A stretch of DNA of 64,000 nucleotides, taken from the NCBI RefSeq assembly GCF_015704865.1, contig NZ_JADQTO010000006.1, forward strand, positions 1 to 64,000. The letters are read 5' to 3'. Below are positions 51,436 to 60,473 of this stretch, one piece after another (positions within the stretch are counted from its first letter, which is position 1; the number at the start of each line of letters is the position of its first letter). The notes under the pieces were generated by a model that saw only the letters and a list, made by a program, of their open reading frames with translations, was not told where the DNA came from and did not search any database. A program made the translations under genes and the position numbers. The stretch is from Actinoplanes aureus. GTDB taxonomy: Bacteria; Actinomycetota; Actinomycetes; Mycobacteriales; Micromonosporaceae.

Positions 51436-51858
51436 ATGAATTTGCAGTGGTGGTCCATCGAGGTTCTGGACGGCGCGCACCAGTCCGCGGCGCGCTGGCA
51501 GGACTCCTACGGCAACGTTCTGGTCGAGGCCGCCATCGCGCACGGTGCCTACGAATGGCGCTGGCACCGGTTCTCCTGGGGCGTCCTCTTCGAAATCGGC
51601 TTCCGAAGCGACGACCGCTGGTCCTCCTACCGCGACGTGCCGATCGTCCGCGCGGCCCTGGACGCCGTGCCCGACCCGGTCAACGGGTTGCTGATCTATC
51701 CAGGCCGTGGCGGCAGCGCCGGGCGGGTCCAGCCCCGCCGTCCCCGGCCGATCGCCGGCTCGGGAGCCGCGCCGATCCCCGAGGAGCCGGTCCTGGCCCG
51801 GCTCACCCTCGCCACCGCCAGACCGCCCACCATCACCGGCACGGTGATAGCGGCCTGA
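51436..51858 (+). CDS. Conserved hypothetical protein
   Basis: 140 residues. The first 95 residues form a compact domain rich in Trp (LQWWSIEVLD, YEWRWHRFSWGVLFEIGF) followed by a disordered basic tail. No enzyme motif or membrane helix. The ATG lies 13 nt after a weak AGTAGCATCGGGG-type sequence. Function unknown. Confidence 0.75.
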   Translation: MNLQWWSIEVLDGAHQSAARWQDSYGNVLVEAAIAHGAYEWRWHRFSWGVLFEIGFRSDDRWSSYRDVPIVRAALDAVPDPVNGLLIYPGRGGSAGRVQPRRPRPIAGSGAAPIPEEPVLARLTLATARPPTITGTVIAA

Positions 51859-52247
51859 CGGCTTCCCGTCTGCCGTCGCCTGCCGCCCGAATTTGCCGGC
51901 GATCTTGTGAACCTGTTGTGCGCCGATTCCCGCCAACCCCACAAGATCGCGGCGGGGGCGCGGCAGGCGGGCGGGGGCGCGGCAGGTAGGCGGGGATGGG
52001 GTCCGCCGACGGGCGTCGGCAGGAGCTGGACAGAGTCCGGGTCCGTTCGCCGGTCACGCTCCTTCCTCAGTACGCGTCACCGGCCGTCCCGCCGGAATCT
52101 TCTCGTCCCCGCTCTCCCGACGCGAGCCATCCGCCCCGTCACGGCTCCACCGCGACCGCCGGGAAACACCAATCCGTCCCGGCCGCCCCGGCGCGCCTCA
52201 TAGTGTTCGTGGGCGACGGCTGGGCGCTGTCGGACGTAGCTCGCGGT
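51859..52247. other. Intergenic region with repeats
   Basis: No gene. It holds the inverted repeat GCGATCTTGTG/CACAAGATCGC (annotated separately) and the duplicated GCGGGGGCGCGGCAGGCGGGC-type direct repeat near 51950-51990. It is the spacer between convergent genes and probably includes the terminator of both. Confidence 0.5.
51899..51950. repeat. Perfect 11-bp inverted repeat with 30-nt loop
   Basis: GCGATCTTGTG at 51899-51909 is inverted at 51940-51950 as CACAAGATCGC. The wide spacing is unlike a terminator; the sequence looks like one of the dispersed intergenic palindromic elements of Micromonosporaceae. It lies downstream of a convergent gene pair. Confidence 0.5.
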
Positions 52248-52901
52248 TCAGGCGGCCAGGCCGGACTGGAAGGCGAACACCACCAACTGCGCCCGATCCC
52301 GGGCGCCCAGCTTGACCATGGCCCGGCTGACGTGCGTACGCGCGGTAGCCGGACTGACCACCAACCGCCCCGCGATCTCCTGGTTGCTCAGCCCTTCCGC
52401 CGCCAGCGCCACCACCTCGCGCTCCCGCTCGGTCAGCTGGTCCAGGCGCGGATGCGGGACCAGGCGCCGCGGTCCTTTCGTGACGAACTCCCGGATCAGC
52501 GTCCGGGTCACCGACGGTGACAGCAGCGCGCCGCCGTCGGCCACTGTGCGGATCGCGTCCAGCAGTGTCACCGGCGGGGTGTCCTTCAGCAGGAAGCCGC
52601 TCGCTCCGATCCGCAGCGCCTCGAAGACGTACTCGTCGCGTTCGAAGGTGGTCAGCACGATGACCCGGGTGCCGGTCAGATCGGGCTGGGCCATGATGCG
52701 GCGGGTGGCTTCCAGGCCGTCGATGCCGGGCATCCGTACGTCCATCAGCACGACATCCGGCCGTATCGAGCGGGCCTGTTCCACCGCGGCCAGCCCGTCG
52801 GCCGCCTCGCCCGCGACGGTGAACCCGTCCTCGCTGGTCAGCAGGGTGCGCAAGCCCAGCCGTACCAAATCTTGGTCGTCGACGAGAAGCACCGAGATCA
52901 T
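52248..52901 (-). CDS. NarL/LuxR-family response regulator of a two-component system
   Basis: 217 residues. Receiver domain with D8/D9, phosphoacceptor D54 and the lysine in FLLKDTPP; LuxR helix-turn-helix LTEREREVVALAAEGLSNQE, then ATARTHVSRAMVKLGARDR. It pairs with the histidine kinase encoded immediately upstream, whose stop overlaps its start (ATGA). Typical DesR/LiaR-like system for envelope or antibiotic stress. Its targets are not visible. Confidence 0.95.
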   Translation of the reverse strand: MISVLLVDDQDLVRLGLRTLLTSEDGFTVAGEAADGLAAVEQARSIRPDVVLMDVRMPGIDGLEATRRIMAQPDLTGTRVIVLTTFERDEYVFEALRIGASGFLLKDTPPVTLLDAIRTVADGGALLSPSVTRTLIREFVTKGPRRLVPHPRLDQLTEREREVVALAAEGLSNQEIAGRLVVSPATARTHVSRAMVKLGARDRAQLVVFAFQSGLAA

Positions 52902-54001
52902 GACGTGCTCACCGGAAGCCACGCATCGACGATGAATCGCGCGCCGGGCGCCGGCCCGGCGGCGAATCTGCCGCCGTGCGCGGCGACGCGTTCGCGCATG
53001 CCGGCGATGCCCAGGCCGCCGCTGGGCGGCGCCTCCGTCTCCGGGTGGGCGCTGATCACCCGGATGCGCAGGGCGCCGGGTTCGTTCTCCAGCACGATGT
53101 CGGCCTCTTTCGGGTACGCGTGTTTCAACACGTTGGTGAGCGACTCCTGGATCGTCCGGTAGGCGGTCATGTCGGTCTCGGCCGGCAGGGTGCTCGGCGG
53201 TCCGATCGTGCGGACCCGCACCCGCAGCCCGGCGTCCCGCATCCGCTGGTAGAGCGCCTCCAGGTCGGCCAGCCCGGGCATGGACGCCTTCGACTCGTCG
53301 GCCGAGCGCAGCATGCGCAACGTGGTGCGCAGCTCGTCCAGGGCCTGGGCGCTGGTGGCGCTGACCGCCTCCAGGGTGGGCCGGGCGATCTCGGGTTGCT
53401 TGGGCAGCACGTGCAGGGCGATGTCGGCCTGCATCTTGATCGCGGCGAGCCCGTGGCCGACGATGTCGTGCACCTCCTGAGCCATCCGCAGCCGTTCCTC
53501 CTGGATGCCGCGTTCCAGAGCCTCGCGGCGGTCCCGGGCGACCGATTCGGTGCGCTGTGCGACGGTGGTGCCGATCGCGAACGGTACGGCGATCCAGCCG
53601 GCGGCCGGGAGGAAGCCGACCACGTCGGTGAGGGCCACGCCGTCGTTCAGGTTGTGCGAGGCCAGTACGGGCCAGGCGAGCCCGGCCGCGACGGCCGCGG
53701 TGCGCCACGGCAGATACCGGGCGACCGTGTAGACGGCGATCGCGAACGGCAGCAGCGCCGGTCCGTACGCGTACTCGAACCACATGTAGGCGGCCGACGC
53801 GACGGTGGTGACGGCCAGCACGCGCCGCGGGGCGACGCGCCGCCAGATCAGGGCCAGGGAGTTGGTCGCGACCAGCAGGTACGCGCCCGCGTCCACCTCA
53901 CGCCCGTACAGCATCTGGGGTGCGACCCAGCGGGTCCAGGCAAGCAGCGCGAGGCACAGGACGAGCGTGCCCGCCAGGTCGCGGGTCCGGACTGTTGCCA
54001 C
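52898..54001 (-). CDS. Sensor histidine kinase (HisKA_3 type)
   Basis: 367 residues. Five to six membrane helices form the sensor part; there is no large extracellular loop. The HisKA_3 dimerisation box is RMAQEVHDIVGHGLAAI with the phosphorylated histidine in EVHD. The HATPase_c N-box is ESLTNVLKHA and the G-box GLGIAGMRERV. It phosphorylates the coupled response regulator. GTG start at 54001. Confidence 0.94.
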   Translation of the reverse strand: MATVRTRDLAGTLVLCLALLAWTRWVAPQMLYGREVDAGAYLLVATNSLALIWRRVAPRRVLAVTTVASAAYMWFEYAYGPALLPFAIAVYTVARYLPWRTAAVAAGLAWPVLASHNLNDGVALTDVVGFLPAAGWIAVPFAIGTTVAQRTESVARDRREALERGIQEERLRMAQEVHDIVGHGLAAIKMQADIALHVLPKQPEIARPTLEAVSATSAQALDELRTTLRMLRSADESKASMPGLADLEALYQRMRDAGLRVRVRTIGPPSTLPAETDMTAYRTIQESLTNVLKHAYPKEADIVLENEPGALRIRVISAHPETEAPPSGGLGIAGMRERVAAHGGRFAAGPAPGARFIVDAWLPVSTS

Positions 54002-54174
54002 GGAACCACTCTGACCGACGCCGGCGACACCGTCATCCGTTCCGGAGCGTAGATCCAGCCGCCAGAAATGGGACTATCGACATTTATCGAGATTACCGAG
54101 GGTTCTGTTCCGGTCACGCCGCGAGAAATATGACGCCAGGAGGCTCGTTCCAAGCTCGAGGATGGGAGCGCACC

Positions 54175-55422
54175 ATGTCAGGCAACAAAGCCGTTGTCTA
54201 CCAGGGGCCCGGCCGGGTCGAGATCCGCGATCTCGACTACCCGACCTACGAGATGAAGGACGGACCCGGCGTCAACAAGATGAACGTCGGGCGCAAGACA
54301 CCTCACGGGGCGATCCTGAAGACGGTCGCGAGCAACATCTGCGGCAGCGACCAGCACATGGTCCGCGGGCGTACCACCGCACCGGAGGGACTGGTGCTCG
54401 GCCACGAGATCACCGGTGAGGTCATCGACGTCGGTCCGGACGTGGAGTACATCCGGGTCGGTGACGTCTGCTCGGTGCCGTTCAACATCTCCTGCGGCCG
54501 GTGCCGCAACTGCAAGGAGCGCAAGACCGGCGTCTGCCTCAACGTCAACCCCGACCGGCCCGGCTCGGCGTACGGCTACGTCGACATGGGCGGCTGGGTC
54601 GGCGGGCAGGCCGAGTACGTGCTCGTCCCGTACGCGGACTGGAACCTGCTCAAGTTCCCGGACCGGGATCAGGCGATCGAGAAGGCCCTGGACCTGGCCA
54701 TGCTGAGCGACATCTTCCCGACCGGCTACCACGGTTGCGTCAGCGCGGGCGTGACGACCGGCTCCACGGTCTACATCGCCGGCGCCGGCCCGGTCGGCCT
54801 GGCCGCGGCCACCTCGGCGTTCCTGCTCGGCGCGGCGGTTGTCATCGTCGGTGACCTCAACGACGAGCGGCTGGCTCAGGCGCGCAGCTTCGGCTGCGAG
54901 ACGATCAACGTGTCGCAGGGTGAACCGGCGGAGCAGGTGCAGCAGATCCTCGGCCGGGCCGCACCGGCGATCGGCCAGCCGCTGGTCGACTCGGCGGTCG
55001 ACGCGGTCGGGTTCGAGGCCCGCGGCCACGGCCGGGACTCGCAGACCGAGATGCCCGCGACGGTGCTGAACTCGCTGATGGACCTCACCCGGGCCGGCGG
55101 CGCGATCGGCGTACCGGGCCTCTACGTCACCGGCGACCCGGGCGGTGTCGACGAGGCCGCCAAGGTCGGCTCGCTGTCCCTGCGGCTCGGCCTGGGCTGG
55201 GCGAAGTCGCATTCCTTCGTCACCGGTCAGTGCCCGGTGATGAAGTACAACCACGGGCTGATGATGGCGATCCTGCACGACCGTGTGCAGATCGCGAAGA
55301 ACGTCAACGCCATGGCGATCCCGCTGGAGCAGGCCCCTCAGGGCTACCAGGAGTTCGACCAGGGCGCGGCCCGCAAGTACGTCCTCGACCCGCACGGCTA
55401 CCTGCGCGGCCGGTCGAACTGA
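54175..55422 (+). CDS. fdhA: Glutathione-independent formaldehyde dehydrogenase
   Basis: 415 residues of the zinc alcohol dehydrogenase family. Catalytic zinc ligand C56 in NICGSDQHM, GHEITGEV with the second ligand, the structural-zinc loop CGRCRNCKERKTGVC and the Rossmann motif GAGPVGLAAA are visible; the long NVNPDRPGSAYGYVDMGGWV insertion is typical of the Pseudomonas putida-type enzyme with tightly bound NAD. It detoxifies formaldehyde to formate by dismutation. A shared hairpin terminates it and the convergent gene. Confidence 0.93.
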   Translation: MSGNKAVVYQGPGRVEIRDLDYPTYEMKDGPGVNKMNVGRKTPHGAILKTVASNICGSDQHMVRGRTTAPEGLVLGHEITGEVIDVGPDVEYIRVGDVCSVPFNISCGRCRNCKERKTGVCLNVNPDRPGSAYGYVDMGGWVGGQAEYVLVPYADWNLLKFPDRDQAIEKALDLAMLSDIFPTGYHGCVSAGVTTGSTVYIAGAGPVGLAAATSAFLLGAAVVIVGDLNDERLAQARSFGCETINVSQGEPAEQVQQILGRAAPAIGQPLVDSAVDAVGFEARGHGRDSQTEMPATVLNSLMDLTRAGGAIGVPGLYVTGDPGGVDEAAKVGSLSLRLGLGWAKSHSFVTGQCPVMKYNHGLMMAILHDRVQIAKNVNAMAIPLEQAPQGYQEFDQGAARKYVLDPHGYLRGRSN

Positions 55423-55431
55423 ACTGAGCCG

Positions 55432-55463
55432 GACGCCGCGCCGGGGTGACCTGGCGCGGCGTC
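55432..55463. terminator. Bidirectional terminator between convergent genes
   Basis: GACGCCGCGCC at 55432-55442 is perfectly inverted at 55453-55463, 9 bp after the fdhA stop and reaching the stop codon of the minus-strand gene on the other side. No T-run. Confidence 0.7.
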
Positions 55464-56403
55464 ACCCGGTCAGCCGCTCCCGGATCTCGGAGATGGTGCA
55501 CCCGGAGTACTCGTAGAGCTGGCCGCGATCGCGGCAGGTGAACGGATGATCCGGCGAATCCGTCGGGGAGACCATCACGGTGTGCTCATGTCCCCAGCCG
55601 GGCAGGTGGAAGGTGTCCTCCTCGCCGAAGAGGCGCAGCGTGACGTCCTGTTCGGTGTCGCCGTACCGGGCGGTCACCACCAGGCGGCCGGAGTAGTCGG
55701 CGCCGCTCTCCTGGATGACGGTGGTGAGCAGCCGGCCGCCCTCACCCGGGTCGAGGCTGAACGAGAACGCAGCCCCCGGAACCGTCTCCTCGTCTTCCGG
55801 GTACCAGACCTCCACGCCGCCCTGCCGATCCAGGTTCAGAGTGGCGATCAGGCCGTCGTCCGCGCCGGCGCTCGGGCAGGCGAAGTAGATGACCGGCTTC
55901 GGTGCCGTTCGCTTCAGCCCTTCGATCCGCAGGTCGGACAGGTTCAGCTTCGCACCGGTGGTCCCGGCGTTGCGGATTCGGATGAAACCGTCGCCGGTCG
56001 CCTCGTCACCGTGCCTGCGCAGCCAGTCGGTCTGCTCGTCGGTGCAGAAGCCGATCCCGTTGCCCTCCGGGAGGTTCTCCAGGGGCACGTCCGCGGGTAG
56101 CGCGAACGAAGCGGCTCCGTTGCCCGTGCCGCGCACCGACTGCCGCAGGAACTCCAGGCCCTCCGCGGTGGGCGCGGGCGGGGGTGGAACACAGGTGATG
56201 CTGATCTCCGAGCCCTGCGCGACGCAGGCGCCGTTCTCCACAAGGCTCCCCGAGCCGGGACCGGGCCGGGCGGACGCCGCCGGCCCGGGCGCCGCCGGTT
56301 GCTCGTCGTCCAGGACGATCGTGACAGCGACGGCCACCATCGCGACGACCCCGGAGACCCCCAGCCACCACTTGTGCGTCAAGATCCGGTCGAGCAGCGT
56401 CAT
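55462..56403 (-). CDS. Membrane-anchored extracellular protein of unknown function
   Basis: 313 residues. One N-terminal membrane helix (about residues 12-31, WWLGVSGVVAMVAVAVTIVL) with a short cytoplasmic start, then a Pro/Gly/Ser-rich linker and an extracellular domain containing paired cysteines (C59, C70, C120, C174, C291, C301 by rough count). No known domain recognised. The even number of cysteines suggests disulfides outside the cell. Possibly a sensor or wall-associated protein. Confidence 0.78.
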   Translation of the reverse strand: MTLLDRILTHKWWLGVSGVVAMVAVAVTIVLDDEQPAAPGPAASARPGPGSGSLVENGACVAQGSEISITCVPPPPAPTAEGLEFLRQSVRGTGNGAASFALPADVPLENLPEGNGIGFCTDEQTDWLRRHGDEATGDGFIRIRNAGTTGAKLNLSDLRIEGLKRTAPKPVIYFACPSAGADDGLIATLNLDRQGGVEVWYPEDEETVPGAAFSFSLDPGEGGRLLTTVIQESGADYSGRLVVTARYGDTEQDVTLRLFGEEDTFHLPGWGHEHTVMVSPTDSPDHPFTCRDRGQLYEYSGCTISEIRERLTG

Positions 56404-56447
56404 GTGTGACCAACGAGGACCGGCCGGACACGCTGTGGGCTGATCGG

Positions 56448-57491
56448 TCAGAAGTAGGTGTCCTCGTGGGACTTGTCGTAGTCGCGGATCTCGTCGAGCC
56501 GGCCCTCCTCGGCCAGCCGGACCCAGGCCGGGTTGCCGAGCAGGATCCGGCCCAGCGCGACCAGGTCGTAGTCGCCGCCGGTCAGGCCGGCTACCAGCCG
56601 GTCCATCGACTCCGAGACCGGGAAGGACCGGGTCAGGCCCACCGAGCCGACCGTGATCGTCGGCAGGCCGGTGATCCGCTTGGCCCAGCCGGCCAGGTTG
56701 AGCGGTGAGCCGTCGAACACCGGCTCCCAGAAGCGGCGCTGCGAGGCGTGCAGGACGTCGGCGCCCGCGGACACCAGCGGAGCCAGCAGGGAGGCCAGCT
56801 CGTCCGGCGACGCGGCGATCCGTGCGCTGTAGTCGCGCTCCTTGAACTGCGAGAACCGTACGATCAGCGGCATCCGGGCCGGAAGCTCGGCCCGGACCGC
56901 GCCGACCACCTCGGCCGGGAAGGCGGCCCGGCCGGCCGGGCCGCCGCCGTACCGGTCGGTGCGCCGGTTGGTGTGCGGCCAGAGGAACTCGTCCAGCAGA
57001 TAGCCGTGCGCCGCGTGGATCTCCACCGCGTCGAAGCCGGCCCGGACCGCGACCCGCGCCGCCTCCGCGTAGGCCGCCACGATGGTGCCGATGTCCGCGG
57101 TGCTCATGGTCGCGGGAGTCCAGGCCGGGTAGCCGTCGACCGGCTCGCGCTCGCTGCCCAGGTGCCAGAGCTGCGCGGCGATCCGGCCGCCGGCCGCGTG
57201 CACCTCGGCGGTCACCCGCCGCCAGCCGTCCTCGGCCGCACCGGCGGTCATCCGCGGCACGGTCGTCTCGTGGCTCGCGCTGCGGTGTCCGACCAGCACC
57301 CCCTCGGTGACGACCAGGCCGATCCCGTTCTCCGCACGCCGCCGGTAGTAGGCCGCCACCTCGGGCGTCGGCACGCCGCCGGGCGAGCGGAACCGGGTCA
57401 TCGGCGCCATCACGAAGCGGTTGCGCAGATCGAGGCCGGCCAGGGTGGCCGGGCTGGTGAGCGGGCCGAGGAGGCTGGTTGTCGTCGTCAT
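56448..57491 (-). CDS. Old-yellow-enzyme family NADH:flavin oxidoreductase
   Basis: 347 residues, FMN-binding TIM barrel. NRFVMAPMTRFRS at the N-terminus, the active-site HAAHGYLLDEFLWPHTN with the catalytic His pair, and the NRRTDRYGG motif are diagnostic. It reduces alpha,beta-unsaturated carbonyls or nitro compounds. It is divergent from a MerR regulator with a shared promoter dyad, so it is probably induced by the compound that the regulator senses. ATG 57491 with a clean start. Confidence 0.93.
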   Translation of the reverse strand: MTTTTSLLGPLTSPATLAGLDLRNRFVMAPMTRFRSPGGVPTPEVAAYYRRRAENGIGLVVTEGVLVGHRSASHETTVPRMTAGAAEDGWRRVTAEVHAAGGRIAAQLWHLGSEREPVDGYPAWTPATMSTADIGTIVAAYAEAARVAVRAGFDAVEIHAAHGYLLDEFLWPHTNRRTDRYGGGPAGRAAFPAEVVGAVRAELPARMPLIVRFSQFKERDYSARIAASPDELASLLAPLVSAGADVLHASQRRFWEPVFDGSPLNLAGWAKRITGLPTITVGSVGLTRSFPVSESMDRLVAGLTGGDYDLVALGRILLGNPAWVRLAEEGRLDEIRDYDKSHEDTYF

Positions 57492-57506
57492 GCGAGCACG
57501 CTAAAA

Positions 57507-57530
57507 CTTGACATAGATGTGAGGTTCAAG
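57507..57530. promoter_or_regulatory. MerR-type dyad in the divergent promoter
   Basis: CTTGA at 57507-57511 and TCAAG at 57526-57530 bound a 24-bp dyad between the old-yellow-enzyme and merR genes. TTGACA at 57508-57513 can be the -35 element of merR, so the dyad overlaps the -35 box and the spacer, as expected of MerR-family operators. Confidence 0.65.
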
Positions 57531-57553
57531 CCTTTGTGACCCGGGAGACAGTG

Positions 57554-57904
57554 ATGCGGATCGGTGACCTGGCCGCGGCGACCGGAGCGAGCCCGCGCTC
57601 GCTGCGCTACTACGAGGAGCAGGGCCTGCTCAGCAGCGAGCGCGGCCCCGGCGGCCAGCGAACCTACGGCGCGGCGGACGTCGAACGCGTCGCACTGATC
57701 CGCTCCCTGCTCGGCGCCGGCCTCACCACCGCCACCATCCACGACGTGCTGCCGTGCGTCGCCGACGAGACCATCCGCACCCCCTGGCTGGCCGGCCGGC
57801 TCCGCGACGAGCTGAAGCGCATCGAGGAGCAGATCGCCGACCTGAAGCACACCCGCGACATCCTCGCCGACCTGGTCGACCGCTACGACGTCGGGCGCGC
57901 TTGA
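57554..57904 (+). CDS. MerR-family transcriptional regulator
   Basis: 116 residues. Winged helix RIGDLAAATGASPRSLRYYE with the recognition region, then the coiled-coil dimerisation helix LRDELKRIEEQIADLKHTRD. No cysteine cluster for metal binding; C52 region is single, so an organic or redox signal is more likely. ATG 57554 is chosen because CGGGAG lies 6 nt upstream; GTG 57536 lies within the promoter. It should control the divergent flavin oxidoreductase. Confidence 0.9.
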   Translation: MRIGDLAAATGASPRSLRYYEEQGLLSSERGPGGQRTYGAADVERVALIRSLLGAGLTTATIHDVLPCVADETIRTPWLAGRLRDELKRIEEQIADLKHTRDILADLVDRYDVGRA

Positions 57905-57967
57905 TCCCCGAGCTCACGCTTCGCGTAAGCCTCCCGCGAGGTACGCGCGACCGCCCCGCACCGCCCG

Positions 57968-58079
57968 GCCCAACGCCAGTGCTGCCTTAACCCGCGGGAC
58001 ACATCGCTCGCGTTGGGCCGGTTTGGGGCGGCCCAACGCCAGTGCTGTCTCGACCCGCGCGACACATCGCTCACGTTGG
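57968..58079. repeat. 63-bp tandem repeat of a hairpin element
   Basis: CCCAACGCCAGTGCTG starts at 57968 and again at 58031, 63 bp apart, and each copy is closed by GCGTTGGG (58009-58016) or CGTTGGG (58073-58079), so each can form a hairpin whose arms are the unit ends. The open frames it contains give repeated 21-residue peptides on the minus strand and are not believed to be genes. The rest of 57905-58189 shows nothing else. Confidence 0.65.
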
Positions 58080-58189
58080 GCTGGCGGCCCGGCGGGCGCG
58101 TTGCGGCCGCGAGCGGGCTGGTGATCGCGCGGGAGAGCGGGGACGGGGTAGGTGGGGTTGGGGACTGCGGGCACGCGTACCGAAAAAGA

Positions 58190-59206
58190 TCAGCGGTAGG
58201 GCGGGAAGCGCCCGGTCATGGCCTCGAGCGTGGGCGGGCCGGCCAGTTTCTCGAAGGAGATCAGGTCGGTGATCACCCGCCAGGTGTGGAAGGGCTGCCG
58301 TCCGGCGGCGAAGGCCGCCTTGTAGCGGAACAGCGAGTCGTCGGCGCCGCCGACGCCGCCGCCGAGGTGGTAGGTCTGGTTGCCGCGGTCGCGGCCCCAG
58401 AGCCGGACCTCGTGGTAGAGCAGCTTGTCGGCCCACCAGATCGGGCCCTCCCGGGTGGACTGCAGGTGGGTGTGCATGATCCCGCCGAGTTCGAAGAACA
58501 GGTTGCCGCCGAGGACCTCGCCGTCGGGATCCAGCGCCACCGCGAGGTGCAGATGGTCGCCGAGCGCGCGGCGCAACCGGTGGAAGTGGCCGCGTTCGAA
58601 GAAGTAGAACTCGGCCGCGCCGACCCGGCGCATGGTCGCGTGGTAGGTGGCGATCCACTCGTCCAGCCGGTCCCAGTCGTCGAAGACCACCCGCACGCCG
58701 GCCCGCGACGCCTTGTTGATCTGGTTGCGATGGGTGCGGTGGGTCTGCTGCCAGATCTGCTCGGGGGAGAGGGTGAGGTCGACCGAGACGGTCGCACCGT
58801 GGTGGACCACGGTGCCGACCCGTTCCAGGGAGACCAGCGGCGCATGCAGCAGTGGATGCAGCCGGGTGAACACGGTGATCACGTCGTGGGTCCGCAGCAT
58901 CTCCACCATGGCGCGGGCGGCGCGCGCCCAGAAGCCGGTGCTGGTGGATGGGACGTCGCTGATCGGACCGGGGTATCCGTACGGGGAGACGGCGTCCCGC
59001 AGCCCGGTCCCCGGGATCGAGCGCAGGACGAGGGGGAGGAGGAGCACATGATCCGCCTCGTCGTACCGGAACGCGGCCGGCGTGCCTCCGGAGAGCCGGG
59101 CGTCCAGGCTGACGTAAGCGGGAAGGTGGTACACGTCGTGCCGGACGCGTTCAAGTGCGTCCATCCACGCCGTGTCGTCGGGTTCCAGTAGGGCGCCTTC
59201 GGCCAT
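58190..59206 (-). CDS. FemAB/GNAT-type acyltransferase, copy 1
   Basis: 338 residues. The tandem GNAT fold of the FemABX/BioF2-like (Acetyltransf_6) group: PAYVSLDARLSGGTPAAF near the N-terminus, SVDLTLSPEQIWQQTHRTHR in the linker and LGGNLFFELGGIMHTHLQ then LLYHEVRLWGRDRGNQTYHL in the second domain. These enzymes move acyl or aminoacyl groups onto sugars or peptide stems. It is a close relative of the protein at 60474-61496, with the same length and motifs. Last gene of the minus-strand operon; an uncertain acyl donor. Confidence 0.85.
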   Translation of the reverse strand: MAEGALLEPDDTAWMDALERVRHDVYHLPAYVSLDARLSGGTPAAFRYDEADHVLLLPLVLRSIPGTGLRDAVSPYGYPGPISDVPSTSTGFWARAARAMVEMLRTHDVITVFTRLHPLLHAPLVSLERVGTVVHHGATVSVDLTLSPEQIWQQTHRTHRNQINKASRAGVRVVFDDWDRLDEWIATYHATMRRVGAAEFYFFERGHFHRLRRALGDHLHLAVALDPDGEVLGGNLFFELGGIMHTHLQSTREGPIWWADKLLYHEVRLWGRDRGNQTYHLGGGVGGADDSLFRYKAAFAAGRQPFHTWRVITDLISFEKLAGPPTLEAMTGRFPPYR

Positions 59207-59231
59207 CGGTCATCCCTTCCGTTTTCACTTG

Positions 59232-60464
59232 TTACGCGGTATTGGGTATCGCCTGCCCCGCCGCCACGGAGTGACTCGTGTTCGGCCGGCGCCGGGCCCG
59301 GCTCCACCGCCGGGCACTCAACGTCCAGCGCAAGAGGGTGCGCGCCACGATGTTCTGCGTCGCCATGTGCAGCACGAACCGCCACATCGGATACTCGCCG
59401 CGCCGGTTCGACAGGGCGTACGAGAAACGTTTGGCCGGCAGGTCGGCGTACTCCGGCATGCGCTCGAACCAGGCGCTGCTCGCCCGCGCCGCCCGCTGGA
59501 GCGGGGCCAGTGCCGCCTTGCGCCGGTGCTCGTACCGTTCCAGCGCCACCGCCAGATCGTCGCCGGAGGCGACGGCCTCCGCCAGCGCCATCGCGTCCTG
59601 CATCGCCAGCTTGGTGCCGGAACCGATCGCGAAGTGCGTGGTGTGTGCCGAGTCGCCCATCAGCACGACGTTGCCGTGGTCCCAGCGGTGCGCGGTGACC
59701 CGGCGGAAGTTGAGCCAGCCGGTGCCGCCGACCTCGGCGCGGTGGTCGATCAGCGCCTTGCCGTTCAGGTGCTCCGCGAAGATCTCCTGGAGCTTGACGC
59801 AGCCGTCCCGTGCGTCGAGCGTGTCGAAGCCCAGCGCGGCCCACGTCGACGGCTGGCACTCCACGATGAAGGTGCTGGTCCGGTCGTTGAACGGGTACGC
59901 GTGGAACCAGATCCACCCGGCCTCGGTCTTCTCGAAGCCGAAGGTGAACGTGTCGAAGACGTGCGTCGTGCCGAGCCAGATGTACTTGTTGCGGGCCACC
60001 TCCACCTCGGCGCCGAAGTGCTCGGCGTACTGCTCCCGGATCCGGCTGCGGGCGCCGTCGCAGGCCACCACGAGATCCGCCGGCGGCAGGTCGGACAGGT
60101 CGGTCAGCTCGTCGCGGTAGCTGATCCGCACGCCGAGCTCGGCGGCCCGCTCGGCGAGGATCTCCAGCAGCCGGTGCCGGCCCAAGCTGAACCCGTAGCC
60201 GGCGAGGTGGGTGACCGGTTTGCCGGTGGCCCGTACCTCGTACTCGTCCCACTGGCGTGCCGACTCCCAGATCCGTTCGGCGCTGACCGGGTCGTACCGG
60301 AACAGGTCGTCGAGCAGGTCGTCCCAGAAGACCACGCCCCAGCCCCAGGTGACGCCGGCCGGGTTGCGCTCCAGCACGGTGATCTCGTGGCCGGGGTCGG
60401 CGAGTTTCGCCAGCACCGCGAAGTACAGGCCGGCGGGACCGCCGCCGACGCAGGTGATCCGCAT
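59232..60464 (-). CDS. FAD-dependent monooxygenase related to anthraniloyl-/salicylyl-CoA hydroxylases
   Basis: 410 residues. FAD motif GGGPAGLYFAVL at the N-terminus, the LERNPAGVTWGWGVVFWDDL region and the GDSAHTTHFAIGSGTKLAMQ motif characteristic of the flavin domain of anthraniloyl-CoA monooxygenase and salicylyl-CoA 5-hydroxylase. In those enzymes this domain is fused to an old-yellow-enzyme-like reductase; here it stands alone. It is sandwiched between two FemAB-like acyltransferase genes (9 nt after the upstream stop, 25 nt before the next start), so the substrate may be an aromatic acyl group attached to the polysaccharide. Confidence 0.87.
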   Translation of the reverse strand: MRITCVGGGPAGLYFAVLAKLADPGHEITVLERNPAGVTWGWGVVFWDDLLDDLFRYDPVSAERIWESARQWDEYEVRATGKPVTHLAGYGFSLGRHRLLEILAERAAELGVRISYRDELTDLSDLPPADLVVACDGARSRIREQYAEHFGAEVEVARNKYIWLGTTHVFDTFTFGFEKTEAGWIWFHAYPFNDRTSTFIVECQPSTWAALGFDTLDARDGCVKLQEIFAEHLNGKALIDHRAEVGGTGWLNFRRVTAHRWDHGNVVLMGDSAHTTHFAIGSGTKLAMQDAMALAEAVASGDDLAVALERYEHRRKAALAPLQRAARASSAWFERMPEYADLPAKRFSYALSNRRGEYPMWRFVLHMATQNIVARTLLRWTLSARRWSRARRRPNTSHSVAAGQAIPNTA

Positions 60465-60473
60465 GGCGGTCTC

